Of a stretch of 64,000 nucleotides of DNA, positions 41,534 to 50,046 are shown one piece after another; the stretch's first letter is position 1; every line of letters begins with the position of its first letter. Below the pieces are notes generated by a model. That model did no database searches. It worked only from the letters and a program-made list of their open reading frames with translations, and had not been told where the DNA came from. The position numbers were made by a program, and so were the translations under genes. The stretch is from an uncultured Erwinia sp. (GTDB lineage: Bacteria; Pseudomonadota; Gammaproteobacteria; Enterobacterales; Enterobacteriaceae). The stretch is from contig CAJYIY010000011.1 of the NCBI GenBank assembly GCA_913775305.1, forward strand, positions 1 through 64,000, in the 5' to 3' direction.

Positions 41534-42144
41534 GGGTTCTCCAGAATGCGGCGTTGTAGTTCGCACTGGAAGAGGAATTCCAGTCCTTCAAGATGGCGAC
41601 GCGCCTCTTTGACGTCTTTACCCCAGCAGGTCAGGCCGTGGCCGCGTAGCAGGAAACCATAACGCAGCGGGTGATGTGCGGCAAACTGTTCAATACGCTT
41701 CGCCAGGCGATCGATATCCTGATCGTTGTCAAACAGCGCAATCGACACGCAGTCCAGATGACTGTGCTGGCCCGCCAGCGTCTTCTGCATCTCGTAGCCC
41801 TGCAGCGCCAGCGCGTCTCTTTTTTCTACCCGCGACAGCACCGTTGAATTGACGGTATGGGTATGCAAAACCGCACCGGCTTCCGGGAACAGGCGATAAA
41901 TCAGCGTATGCAGGCCGGTTTCCGCCGAGGGTTGACGCCCTGAGGGCGCCCGATTGCTGGCGATCTCTACCGGAATAAAGTCATTGCAGGTCAGGCTGCC
42001 TTTGTCTTTACCGGATTCACTTAACAGGCAGAACTCGTCGTCCTGGCGAACGGACATATTGCCGCCAGTGGCCGGGGCCCAACCGCGTTCTCCAATCCAG
42101 TGGCAGACGCTGACCAGCTGATCCAATTGTGAAGTCGGGTTCAT
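41530..42144 (-). CDS. mtnB: Methylthioribulose-1-phosphate dehydratase
   Basis: Class II aldolase-fold zinc enzyme removing water from methylthioribulose 1-phosphate. Marks are [25 protein letters not shown], the zinc histidines in [13 protein letters not shown] and a third in GHGLTCWG. I start it at ATG 42144 ([10 protein letters not shown]), which yields 204 aa, the Klebsiella length. An ATG at 42195 gives 221 aa but sits inside a tandem met box and next to the predicted transcription start. First gene of mtnBCD. Confidence 0.93.
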   Translation of the reverse strand: MNPTSQLDQLVSVCHWIGERGWAPATGGNMSVRQDDEFCLLSESGKDKGSLTCNDFIPVEIASNRAPSGRQPSAETGLHTLIYRLFPEAGAVLHTHTVNSTVLSRVEKRDALALQGYEMQKTLAGQHSHLDCVSIALFDNDQDIDRLAKRIEQFAAHHPLRYGFLLRGHGLTCWGKDVKEARRHLEGLEFLFQCELQRRILENP

Positions 42145-42189
42145 CTCTTCTTTAAATTCCTCCGGGACTTGTTGTTCACCGTCGATTTT

Positions 42190-42205
42190 AGCCATCTAAG
42201 CGTCT
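42190..42205 (-). promoter_or_regulatory. Tandem met-box-like operator at mtnB
   Basis: Minus strand AGACGCTT (42205-42198) directly followed by AGATGGCT (42197-42190); each matches AGACGTCT at 6 of 8 positions. It lies just downstream of the predicted mtnB promoter. Confidence 0.55.
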
Positions 42206-42208
42206 TGA

Positions 42209-42244
42209 TTGCCAAATAGTATCACCGTGATATATTGGCAGCAA
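42209..42244. promoter_or_regulatory. Overlapping divergent promoters of mtnBCD and mtnE-yafV
   Basis: Minus strand: -35 TTGCTG (42244-42239), 17 bases, -10 TACTAT (42221-42216). Plus strand: -35 TTGCCA (42209-42214), 16 bases, -10 TATATT (42231-42236). The two promoters interleave in 36 bases, so they could compete for polymerase. Confidence 0.6.
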
Positions 42245-42290
42245 CACAGGACACAACATCATAAAAGCGCATTCAGCAAGGGTTGTAACC

Positions 42291-43451
42291 ATGAGCCAGA
42301 TGTCATTCACGCCAGAGAGCAAGCTGCCCGCACTGGGCACCACCATCTTCACACAGATGAGTGCGCTCGCCCAGCAGCACAACGCCATCAATCTGTCCCA
42401 GGGGTTTCCTGATTTTGACGGCCCGGCTTTTCTACAGGAGCGTCTGGCTTATCACGTCAGTCAGGGCGCCAACCAGTATGCGCCGATGATCGGCGTGGCA
42501 CCGCTGCGTGAAGCGATTGCGCAGAAGACCGACGAGCTTTACGGCTATCAGCCGGATGTGAACAGCGACATTACCGTCACCGCCGGTGCAACCGAAGCGC
42601 TCTACGCCGCCATCACCGCACTGGTGCGTCCGGGCGATGAGGTGATCTGCTTCGATCCGAGTTACGACAGCTATGCCCCGGCGGTGACGCTGGCGGGCGG
42701 CGTGATGAAGCGCATCGCCCTGCAGCCCCCGGCCTTCCGCGTAGACTGGACGGCATTCAGCGCCCTGCTGTCGCCGCGTACGCGGCTGGTGATCCTGAAT
42801 ACGCCACACAATCCCTCAGCCACCGTGTGGCAGAAGAGTGATTTCGCCGCACTGTGGCAGGCGATTGCGGCCCAGGAAATCTACGTACTGAGTGATGAAG
42901 TGTATGAGCATATCTGCTTTGACGAGGCCGGACATGCCAGCGTGCTGGCGCATCCGCAGCTGCGCGAGCGGGCAATTGCCGTTTCCTCCTTCGGCAAAAC
43001 CTTCCATATGACCGGCTGGAAGGTCGGTTACTGCGTGGCCCCCGCCGCGCTGAGCGCGGAAGTGCGTAAGGTTCATCAGTATCTGACCTTCTCGGTGAAC
43101 ACGCCTGCCCAGCTGGCGCTGGCCGATATGCTCCGGCAGCATCCTGAACACTACCGCGAGCTGCCGGAGTTCTACCGCGCCCGCCGTGACCGCTTTGTGC
43201 AGGCGCTTTCAGCCAGTCGCTTTAAGCTGTTGCCCTGCGAAGGGACCTACTTTCTGCTGGCAGATTACAGCACTATCTCCGATCTCGATGATGTGGCATT
43301 CTGCCAGTGGCTAACCAAAGAAGTGGGCGTGGCGGCAATCCCGCTGTCGGTGTTCTGCGCCAACGCCTTTCCTCATAAACTGATCCGCCTGTGCTTCGCA
43401 AAACAGGAAGCCACGCTGGACGCTGCTGCGGAGCGACTGTGTCAACTTTAA
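42291..43451 (+). CDS. mtnE: Methionine aminotransferase (MtnE/YbdL)
   Basis: PLP aminotransferase closing the salvage cycle by converting 2-keto-4-methylthiobutyrate to methionine. The 386-aa sequence equals E. coli YbdL in length. Marks are NLSQGFPDFDGP, GANQYAPMIG, YSDEVYE-like segment VLSDEVYEHICFD, and the PLP lysine in SSFGKTFHMTGWK. Its 3' end overlaps yafV by 13 bases, which links it to an omega-amidase. Confidence 0.95.
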   Translation: MSQMSFTPESKLPALGTTIFTQMSALAQQHNAINLSQGFPDFDGPAFLQERLAYHVSQGANQYAPMIGVAPLREAIAQKTDELYGYQPDVNSDITVTAGATEALYAAITALVRPGDEVICFDPSYDSYAPAVTLAGGVMKRIALQPPAFRVDWTAFSALLSPRTRLVILNTPHNPSATVWQKSDFAALWQAIAAQEIYVLSDEVYEHICFDEAGHASVLAHPQLRERAIAVSSFGKTFHMTGWKVGYCVAPAALSAEVRKVHQYLTFSVNTPAQLALADMLRQHPEHYRELPEFYRARRDRFVQALSASRFKLLPCEGTYFLLADYSTISDLDDVAFCQWLTKEVGVAAIPLSVFCANAFPHKLIRLCFAKQEATLDAAAERLCQL

Positions 43452-44206
43452 AAATTAGCGTACTCCAGCAACCGCTGGTCTGGATGGATGGCGTAGCCAA
43501 TCTGCATTTCTTTGACTCGCTGCTGGAAGGCCTGAAAGGTCGCGATCTGATTGTGCTGCCGGAAATGTTCACCACCGGCTTTGCCATGGAAGCGGCAAAA
43601 AAATCACTGTCTGAAAGCGAAGTGATCGCCTGGCTGCAGGCGAAAGCAGCCGGGACCCACGCCATGGTGGCGGGCAGCGCGGCGATCCAGACGCCAGAAG
43701 GCGCAGTTAACCGCTTCTTCCTGGTTGAACCCGGCGGTGCGGTGCATTTCTACGATAAGCGCCACCTGTTCCGCATGGCGGGTGAGCATGAACACTATCT
43801 GGCGGGCGATCGTCGGGAAGTCGTCGAGTGGCGTGGCTGGCGCATTCTGCCACAGGTATGCTACGACCTGCGCTTCCCGGTTTTTGCACGTAACCAGAAT
43901 GACTACGACCTGGCGCTGTACGTCGCCAACTGGCCAGCTCCGCGCGCCCTGCACTGGCAGACGCTACTACAGGCACGAGCGATTGAAAATCAGGCCTATG
44001 TTGCCGGCTGCAACCGCGTGGGTACCGACGACAATGGTCACCGCTACAGCGGCGACAGCCGGATTTTCAGTCCGCTGGGTGAAGTGCTCGCCGCCGGAGA
44101 ACCGCATCAGCCTGCTCTTCTTGAGGCCGAGCTGTCGCTGGAAAGTCTGCGCGAGTATCGGGAAAAATTTCCTGCCTGGCAGGATGCTGACACGTTTAGC
44201 CTGTAA
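43439..44206 (+). CDS. yafV: Omega-amidase YafV (nitrilase superfamily)
   Basis: Hydrolyses alpha-ketoglutaramate and related keto-acid amides. The nitrilase triad is visible: Glu in IVLPEMFTTGFA, Lys in FYDKRHLFRMAGEH, Cys in LPQVCYDLRFPVFAR. The protein ends FPAWQDADTFSL, near-identical to E. coli YafV. The start is GTG at 43439 inside the mtnE coding sequence, with GGAG six bases before it, giving 255 aa. The 13-base overlap implies translational coupling with the aminotransferase whose by-product it would remove. Confidence 0.95.
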   Translation: MSTLKISVLQQPLVWMDGVANLHFFDSLLEGLKGRDLIVLPEMFTTGFAMEAAKKSLSESEVIAWLQAKAAGTHAMVAGSAAIQTPEGAVNRFFLVEPGGAVHFYDKRHLFRMAGEHEHYLAGDRREVVEWRGWRILPQVCYDLRFPVFARNQNDYDLALYVANWPAPRALHWQTLLQARAIENQAYVAGCNRVGTDDNGHRYSGDSRIFSPLGEVLAAGEPHQPALLEAELSLESLREYREKFPAWQDADTFSL

Positions 44207-44220
44207 AGATGGGTGTGGCG

Positions 44221-44294
44221 GGCCGGTAAACCGGGTGTCTGCGGCCGGAAGGCCGCGGACTGGCCGGTAGGGCGGGGTTTACGTTGTCCCGCCC
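44221..44294. repeat. Cluster of three GC-rich palindromes after yafV
   Basis: GGCCGG/CCGG near 44221-44234, GCGGCC-GGAA-GGCCGC at 44241-44256, and GGGCGGG (44270-44276) with CCCGCCC (44288-44294). The word GGCCGGTA occurs twice. This looks like a BIME/REP-type cluster or a compound termination site between convergent genes. Confidence 0.4.
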
Positions 44295-44387
44295 GGTTTG
44301 CAATAACAGCGCGCCGATGACTCAGCAACAGCCATTCAATCGTCCACTGCTCCGCAAACCGGCGATAGGTAATAACTGGCTGAACAG

Positions 44388-45647
44388 TTAACGCCCCGCC
44401 ACCTCATTGACCACCTGCACGTAGGCCTGAACCGCCTGCGCCACATCTTCGGTTGTTACCGACTCGGCGGGATGGTGGCTGATGCCGCGATCGCAGCGCA
44501 CGAACAGCATGGCCGACGGCCAGCGTTCGGCCACGGCGATCGCGTCATGTCCGGCACCGCTCGGCAACGCCAGGCTGCGACCCTGCACCTGCTCCACGGC
44601 ACGGGTCAGCGCGGCCTGTAGCTCTTTATCACAGCCGGTAGCCGGGATGCGATAATACTCTTCAGCGCTGAAACTCAGACCGCGACGATGTGCAATCGCT
44701 TCGCCTTCCGCCAGCAGATCGGCTAACAAAGCAGAGAGCGCTTCGTCTTCCGGCCCGCGCACGTCAAGCGACAGCGCCACATCACCGGGAATAACATTCA
44801 CCGCGCCGGGTTGGCACTGTAGCGTACCCACCGTGGCCACCAGCTGTGAACCCACCTGCGGCGTACGCTGCTCGATATACACCATCCACTCGGCGGCGGC
44901 GGCCAGCGCATCTTTACGATGACTCATCGGCACCGTCCCCGCATGGCCTGCCTCGCCGACAAAGCGGCAGTTCAGGCGGTGTGCACCGTTAATCGCCGTC
45001 ACCACGCCCAGTGCCAGCTGTTCCTGCTCCAGACAGGGCCCCTGTTCGATATGCAGCTCAAGATAGGCCACGAAATCGTCCACATCGCGCGCTGACTGCC
45101 AGATCCGTTCGGCATTCAGTCCGCAATTTTTCATCGCCTGCGCAACGGTAACGCCGTTGCTATCCGGGTGATCGACCCAGCTTTCCGGCCAGCTGCCGGT
45201 CAGGCCCCGGCTGCCAAGCAGGGTAATGCCAAAGCGAGTGCCCTCTTCATCGCAGAAGCCGACGATTTCAATCGCCAGCGGCAGCCGCTCGCCGCGATCG
45301 TGCAGATACTGCACGGTTTCGATGGCAGTCAGTACGCCGAGCATGCCGTCATAGCGCCCGGCGTTACGTACCGTATCCAGATGGGAGCCCAGCAGCAGCG
45401 CTTTGGCTTCTACCTGCTGGCCCTCATAGCGCCCGCAGATATTACCAACACTGTCCTGCCACACTTTCATCCCGGCCGCCGACATCCATTTGCCGACCAT
45501 TGCGTTAGCCCGCAGATGTTCAGGCGACAGATAAACGCGGGTCAGCTCCCCCGGCGTTTCGCTGATTTCTGCCAGCGCATCACAGCGAGCCATCACGCGC
45601 GCCGCCGCCCCGGCAGCCGCAGCCGCCGTCATCAGGCAGTCATTCAT
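44388..45647 (-). CDS. hpxK: Allantoate amidohydrolase (HpxK)
   Basis: M20-family metal enzyme that hydrolyses allantoate to ureidoglycine with release of ammonia and CO2. Metal ligands are visible: His89 (LLGSHLDTV), Asp100 (AGRYDGMLG), Glu134/135 (FCDEEGTRFG), and later histidines in YLELHIEQGP and GISHHPAES. It has 419 aa, typical for AllC-type enzymes. The start at 45647 overlaps the hpxJ stop (ATGA). N-carbamoyl amino acid hydrolase is the main alternative; the hpx context decides for allantoate. Confidence 0.9.
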   Translation of the reverse strand: MNDCLMTAAAAAGAAARVMARCDALAEISETPGELTRVYLSPEHLRANAMVGKWMSAAGMKVWQDSVGNICGRYEGQQVEAKALLLGSHLDTVRNAGRYDGMLGVLTAIETVQYLHDRGERLPLAIEIVGFCDEEGTRFGITLLGSRGLTGSWPESWVDHPDSNGVTVAQAMKNCGLNAERIWQSARDVDDFVAYLELHIEQGPCLEQEQLALGVVTAINGAHRLNCRFVGEAGHAGTVPMSHRKDALAAAAEWMVYIEQRTPQVGSQLVATVGTLQCQPGAVNVIPGDVALSLDVRGPEDEALSALLADLLAEGEAIAHRRGLSFSAEEYYRIPATGCDKELQAALTRAVEQVQGRSLALPSGAGHDAIAVAERWPSAMLFVRCDRGISHHPAESVTTEDVAQAVQAYVQVVNEVAGR

Positions 45648-46882
45648 TCGCAGCTCCCGTTGTAGTGATCCCAGGCTGCCTGCATCGCAGCACCCTGGGT
45701 GGTGCGGAATCCAAGGTGGTTCAGCACCGATTCCAGTGCGCTCAGGGTCTGCATAACGCAATCTTTCCGCGCGTTATATCCCATGGTGCCAATACGCCAT
45801 ACTTTGCCAATCAATGGGCCAAAGGACGTGCCGATCTCAATGCCGAAATCTTCCAGCATCAGCTTACGCACCTGCTCGCCGTTAATACCCTGTGGGATCA
45901 CCACGCCGAGCACGTTGTTCATTTTATGGTTAAGATCGCCGAACGTTTCCAGCCCCATACCCTGGATCCCTTTCAGTACCGCATCACCATGCAGCTTGTG
46001 GCGGGCGATGCCGTTATCCAGCCCCTCTTCCAGAATCAGTCGCGCGCACTCGCGGGCGCCAAACAGCGCAGAGGTGGCTTCGGTATGGTGGTTAAGGCGC
46101 TCAGGGCCCCAGTAATCCATGATCATACCGAGATCAAAGTAGTTGGAATAGATCATCTCATCGTCACCGTCCTGATGCGCCTCGGTGCGGATCCCCGCTT
46201 CCACGCATTTACGCTTGCGGATAACGTCTTCCATCTGCGGGCTGAGGGTGATCGGCGAGGTCCCTGACGGGCCGCCCAGGCATTTCTGCATCCCGGCGGA
46301 GACCGCATCCAGCCCCCAGGCGTCGGTTTCGAGCGGGTTACCGGCGAGAGAGGCGGTAGCATCGGTATAGAGCAGCACGCCATATTGACGGCAGATAGCA
46401 CCCAGCGCTTCCAGCGGTTGTAGCATGGTAGTAGAGGTATCACCCTGCACAGTCAGCAGCAGGCGCGGCTTCACTTTTTTGATCGCGTCTTCGATCTGGT
46501 CCGGGGTGAACACTTCCCCCCACGGAACTTCAATGGTGTGGACTTCCGCGCGACAGCGGCGGGCGATTTCGCACAGCAGATGACCAAAACGACCAAACAC
46601 GGGCACCAGAACTTTATCACCCGGACGAATAGCAGACAGCAGAATGGCTTCGATTCCCGCGCGCGAGGTGCCATCAACCAGCATAGTCCACTGATTTTTG
46701 GTGCGAAACACGCCGCGATAAAGCGCCATCACTTCGTTCATATACTGGGTCATGGCCGGATCGTACTGCCCGATCAGCTGGCTGGACATGGCGCGCAGCA
46801 CGCGCGGATCGGCGTTAATCGGCCCCGGCCCCATCAGTAAACGCTGCGGCGGGTTGATCTGGGTAAATGTCGATAAATCCAT
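45644..46882 (-). CDS. hpxJ: Ureidoglycine aminotransferase, class V (HpxJ)
   Basis: PLP enzyme resembling (S)-ureidoglycine-glyoxylate aminotransferase (PucG) and serine-glyoxylate aminotransferases. It starts with the family motif LLMGPGPINADPRVLRAMS. The Schiff-base lysine is Lys200 in SAGMQKCLGGPSG, and the aspartate of the PLP site is in LLYTDATASLAG. It has 412 aa. It converts ureidoglycine to oxalurate with glyoxylate or another keto acid as acceptor. It lies between the ABC importer genes and hpxK. Confidence 0.9.
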   Translation of the reverse strand: MDLSTFTQINPPQRLLMGPGPINADPRVLRAMSSQLIGQYDPAMTQYMNEVMALYRGVFRTKNQWTMLVDGTSRAGIEAILLSAIRPGDKVLVPVFGRFGHLLCEIARRCRAEVHTIEVPWGEVFTPDQIEDAIKKVKPRLLLTVQGDTSTTMLQPLEALGAICRQYGVLLYTDATASLAGNPLETDAWGLDAVSAGMQKCLGGPSGTSPITLSPQMEDVIRKRKCVEAGIRTEAHQDGDDEMIYSNYFDLGMIMDYWGPERLNHHTEATSALFGARECARLILEEGLDNGIARHKLHGDAVLKGIQGMGLETFGDLNHKMNNVLGVVIPQGINGEQVRKLMLEDFGIEIGTSFGPLIGKVWRIGTMGYNARKDCVMQTLSALESVLNHLGFRTTQGAAMQAAWDHYNGSCE

Positions 46883-46915
46883 CTGTCAGTCCTTCAAGGT
46901 GAGTTCCGGTGCGTG

Positions 46916-47653
46916 TCAGTTGAGGCCCCGCACCGAGGAGATAAATTGTTTAAGCTCAGTGGTCTGTGGATTTGCAAACAGGGTTTGACTGTCGCCCTGC
47001 TCCCAAACGCGGCCCTGATGCATAAACACTACGCGGTCGCCCACTTCGCGGGCAAAATTCATTTCATGGGTAACGAGGATCAGCGTCATGCCCTCTTTCG
47101 CCAGCTGCTCAAGCACTTTCAGAACTTCACCAACCAGCTCGGGATCGAGCGCCGAGGTAATCTCATCACACAGCAACACTTTTGGAGACATCGCCAGTGC
47201 GCGGGCAATGGCCACGCGCTGCTGCTGGCCGCCGGACAGACTGGCAGGATAGTAGTCCATGCGATCCCCCAGCCCCACTTTATTGAGCATTTCCGCTGCC
47301 AGCGCCCGGCATTCAGCGTCCTTCTTTTTCAGCACGCGGCGCGGTGCCAGCATCACGTTTTCCAGCGCGGTCATATGCGGAAACAGATTAAAGTTCTGAA
47401 ACACCATGCCAACCGAACGACTGATTTCACGCGCCTGGGATTCACGATCGGTAATGGTCATGCCACCAAGCTTGATGCTGCCTTCCTGATAGCCCTCCAG
47501 CCCGTTCATGCAGCGCAGCAGGGTACTTTTCCCCGAACCGCTGCGGCCGATAATTGAGATCACCTGACCCATTTCGATGTCGAGATCCACGCCTTTCAGT
47601 ACGTGGTTGTCGCCATAGTATTTCTGCACCTGATTAATGGTGATGAGCGGCAT
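46916..47653 (-). CDS. ABC transporter ATPase, polar amino-acid type (hpx operon)
   Basis: ATP-binding subunit of 245 aa. Walker A is GRSGSGKS, the Q-loop lies in GMVFQNFNLFPH, the signature is LSGGQQQRV, Walker B is VLLCDEITSALD and the H-loop is LVTHEM. The GlnQ/HisP-like sequence signals an importer of small polar nitrogen compounds. The gene overlaps the upstream permease by 20 bases and is transcribed with hpxJ and hpxK. It belongs to the four transporter genes named hpxF-I in Klebsiella; I do not assign the individual letter. Confidence 0.93.
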   Translation of the reverse strand: MPLITINQVQKYYGDNHVLKGVDLDIEMGQVISIIGRSGSGKSTLLRCMNGLEGYQEGSIKLGGMTITDRESQAREISRSVGMVFQNFNLFPHMTALENVMLAPRRVLKKKDAECRALAAEMLNKVGLGDRMDYYPASLSGGQQQRVAIARALAMSPKVLLCDEITSALDPELVGEVLKVLEQLAKEGMTLILVTHEMNFAREVGDRVVFMHQGRVWEQGDSQTLFANPQTTELKQFISSVRGLN

Positions 47654-48290
47654 TGAATTTCTTCTCCAGATACTGGCTGTAGCGAGACAGCGGATAACAC
47701 ATCAGGAAGTAGCCCAGCGCCACCAGCCCGAAAACTTTAAAGGGTTGATACGTTACATTGTTCAGGATGGTGCCGGCTTTGGTCAGCTCGATAAAGCCGA
47801 TGATTGAAGCGAGCGCCGTGCCTTTCACCACCTGAACGGCAAAGCCAACGGTGGGCGCAATGCCGATGCGCAGCGCCTGCGGCAGCACCACGCGATACAG
47901 CGTCTGGCCGAAGCTCAGGCCGAGGCAGCGGCAGGCTTCCCACTGCCCTTTAGGCAACGCCTGGATGCTGCCAAACCAGATATCGACCAGGAAGGCGCTG
48001 GTGTAAAAGGTCAGCGCCAGCGAGGCTGCAGTCCACGGCGAAACATCAATGCCAAACAACGCCACGCCAAAGAAGGCCAGAAACAGCTGCATCAGCAGCG
48101 GCGTCCCCTGAAACAGTTCGGTCCAGGCCCGAATAAAACGGCAGGGCCAGCGGCGGCGGGTCAGGCGCACCATCACCAGCGGCATGGCGACCAGCGTGCC
48201 GCCTAAGAATGCCGTCAGCGACAGCAGGATGGTCCAGCGCGCCGCCAGCAGCAGATTGCGCAGAATGTCCCAGTCGGTAAAGGTACTCAT
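47634..48290 (-). CDS. ABC transporter permease, polar amino-acid type (hpx operon, second)
   Basis: His/Glu/Gln-type inner-membrane permease, 218 aa. The EAA-like loop reads ALPKGQWEACRCLGLSFGQT, and LFQGTPLLMQLFLAFFG marks the N-terminal family motif. The ATG at 48290 overlaps the stop of the preceding permease by one base (TAATG); the longer frame from 48311 is not needed. It forms the heterodimeric channel with the preceding permease. Confidence 0.92.
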   Translation of the reverse strand: MSTFTDWDILRNLLLAARWTILLSLTAFLGGTLVAMPLVMVRLTRRRWPCRFIRAWTELFQGTPLLMQLFLAFFGVALFGIDVSPWTAASLALTFYTSAFLVDIWFGSIQALPKGQWEACRCLGLSFGQTLYRVVLPQALRIGIAPTVGFAVQVVKGTALASIIGFIELTKAGTILNNVTYQPFKVFGLVALGYFLMCYPLSRYSQYLEKKFNAAHHH

Positions 48291-48955
48291 TACGGCTGCT
48301 CCCCAAACCATTTACGCCCGGCGGCCAGCAGCAGCTGACGCATGGCAATCGACAGCGCCAGATACATAAGCGTGGTCACCAGATACACTTCAAAACTTAA
48401 AAACGTCCGCGACTGGATCAGGTTGGCGGCGAAGGTCAGCTCTTCATAAGAGACCTGCGACACCACCGAAGAACCGAGCATAACAATAATGCACTGGCTC
48501 ACCAGCGCCGGATAAATGCGCTTCATCGACGGCGGCAGCACCACGCGAATAAACGTCTGGCTGCGGGTTAAGCCCAGCACCCGTCCGGCTTCCCACTGCC
48601 CTTTTGGCGTGACCTGAATACCGGCACGAATGATTTCCGTGCTGTAGGCTCCGAGATTTATCAGCATCGCCAGCAGCGCCGCCTCTCCGGCGGTCAGTTT
48701 CAGGCCCAGGTTAGGCAGGCCGAAAACGATAAAGAACAACTGAACCACAAACGGCGTGTTGCGGATCAGTTCGACATAGACGCCCCAGCAGCGGCTGAGT
48801 AACGAAGGTTTGCCGCTTCGCAGCGCCGCGCCCAGGATACCCAGCGCAACGCCCCCCACGGTGGCCATCACCGTCAGCTGTATGGTCACCCACAGGCCGG
48901 AAACCAGTTCCGGCCAGTAGGGCCACAGAGCGGGAAAATTCAGTTGCCCTATCAT
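48290..48955 (-). CDS. ABC transporter permease, polar amino-acid type (hpx operon, first)
   Basis: Permease of 221 aa with the family motif YVELIRNTPFVVQLFFIVFGLP and the EAA loop VTPKGQWEAGRVLGLTRSQT. It follows the binding protein by 13 bases. Three or more membrane helices are apparent, typical for GlnP/HisM proteins. Confidence 0.92.
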   Translation of the reverse strand: MIGQLNFPALWPYWPELVSGLWVTIQLTVMATVGGVALGILGAALRSGKPSLLSRCWGVYVELIRNTPFVVQLFFIVFGLPNLGLKLTAGEAALLAMLINLGAYSTEIIRAGIQVTPKGQWEAGRVLGLTRSQTFIRVVLPPSMKRIYPALVSQCIIVMLGSSVVSQVSYEELTFAANLIQSRTFLSFEVYLVTTLMYLALSIAMRQLLLAAGRKWFGEQP

Positions 48956-48968
48956 CAGTCAGCCCCGA

Positions 48969-49751
48969 TTAACCCAGGTCAGCGGGCAGTGGCGCTTTCA
49001 GCCACTCTTGCGACAGCTTATTCAGCGTACCGTCCTTCAGCGCCTGGCCAATCAGCTCGTCCACTTTGGCCTTCAGCGCCGGTTCACTCTTTTTCATACC
49101 GATAAAGCACGGCGAATCTTTCAGCATAAACTTCACTACCGGCGCTTTGCTGGCGTTCTGGCGGGCAATCGCCGCCACGACCAGGTTACCGGTGGCCACA
49201 TACTGCACCTGACCAGAAAGGTAGGCCGACAGTGTGGTGTTGTTATCTTCATAACGTTTTACCTGCGTCTCTTTAGGTGCAACGCTGGTCAGTACCATAT
49301 CCTCAACTGCGCCACGGGTTACACCAATGGACTTTCCACTCAGCTCGGACGCTTCTTTCAGCGCACCGTCTTTAGGTCCAAACACGCCGAGGAAGAACGG
49401 CGCATAGGCGCGGCTGAAGTCGATCACCTTTTCACGTTCCGGGTTTTTTCCCAGGCTGGAAATCACCAGGTCCACTTTATCCGTTTGCAGGTAAGGCACG
49501 CGGTTGGCGCTGGTGACCGGTACCAGCTGTAACTTAACTTTCATCTGCTTTGCCAGATACTTCGCCATATCGATGTCATAACCCTGCGGCTGTAAATCGG
49601 TGCCGACGGAACCAAACGGCGGGAAATCCTGCGGTACGGCAATGCGGATAACACCGCGTTTTTCAATATTCTGTAACTGATCCGCCCACGCCGAAGCCGC
49701 AGATGTCAGCAGTAAAGCGCCAGCCAGTAATGCAAATAAACCTTTTTTCAT
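48969..49751 (-). CDS. Periplasmic binding protein, family 3 (hpx operon)
   Basis: Solute receptor of the polar amino-acid type, 260 aa. The signal peptide ends at SAWA before DQLQNIEKRG. The SBP family 3 marks are VIRIAVPQDFPPFGS, GYDIDMAKYLAKQMKVK and the LVISSLGKNPEREKVIDFSRAY block. Its ligand is unknown; allantoin, allantoate or another ureide would fit the genes downstream. First gene of a six-gene operon with a sigma-54-like promoter 54 bases upstream. Confidence 0.92.
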   Translation of the reverse strand: MKKGLFALLAGALLLTSAASAWADQLQNIEKRGVIRIAVPQDFPPFGSVGTDLQPQGYDIDMAKYLAKQMKVKLQLVPVTSANRVPYLQTDKVDLVISSLGKNPEREKVIDFSRAYAPFFLGVFGPKDGALKEASELSGKSIGVTRGAVEDMVLTSVAPKETQVKRYEDNNTTLSAYLSGQVQYVATGNLVVAAIARQNASKAPVVKFMLKDSPCFIGMKKSEPALKAKVDELIGQALKDGTLNKLSQEWLKAPLPADLG

Positions 49752-49804
49752 TTTCAGTTCCCCAGTTAATACATCATGAAACGAAAGATTCTTAAAGAAT
49801 TTAT

Positions 49805-49821
49805 TTGCAACTAATGTGCCA
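49805..49821 (-). promoter_or_regulatory. Sigma-54 promoter of the hpx importer-hpxJK operon
   Basis: Minus strand: TGGCAC (49821-49816), five bases ATTAG, TTGCA (49810-49806). This is a perfect -24/-12 consensus. The transcription start would lie near 49794, 43 bases before the binding-protein ATG. Confidence 0.85.
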
Positions 49822-49989
49822 CACGCGGTTTTAGCACTGATTTTTCTTACTGAAGCCAGTAAACGGACAGTGAAGCCTTAATAAAACCTTTTTAAAATCA
49901 GAATAAAAAAAGAAGATACATGGCCAGAACCCGATTCTGTGGCTGAAAAAAGTCCGTAACGCCAGGCTGGAAACCGGGAAAGACGCCAT

Positions 49990-50014
49990 AAAAAGGGGCA
50001 CGACTTCGTGCCCC
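49990..50014 (-). terminator. hpxU terminator
   Basis: Minus strand: GGGGCAC, loop GAAGTC, GTGCCCC, then TTTTTATG. A perfect seven-bp stem 30 bases after the hpxU stop. Confidence 0.85.
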
Positions 50015-50027
50015 ATAACGATGCAAA

Positions 50028-50042
50028 GCACCAAATGCGTGC
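50028..50042. promoter_or_regulatory. Candidate NtrC site
   Basis: GCACC-AAATG-CGTGC resembles the NtrC dyad GCACY-N5-RGTGC with one mismatch. It lies about 220 bases upstream of the sigma-54-like promoter at 49805, a distance suited to enhancer action. Confidence 0.4.
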
Positions 50043-50046
50043 CCCA

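Noticed and set aside
42145..42195. mtnB start at ATG 42195
   Set aside because: It overlaps the tandem met-box-like site and lacks a ribosome binding site; ATG 42144 gives the family length of 204 aa. Not fully excluded.
44207..44387. Search for an attachment-site copy of the tRNA-Asp 3' end at the far edge of the hpx locus
   Set aside because: No stretch matching the tRNA 3' end (TGGCGGAACGGACGG on the plus strand) was found, and no integrase gene is present.
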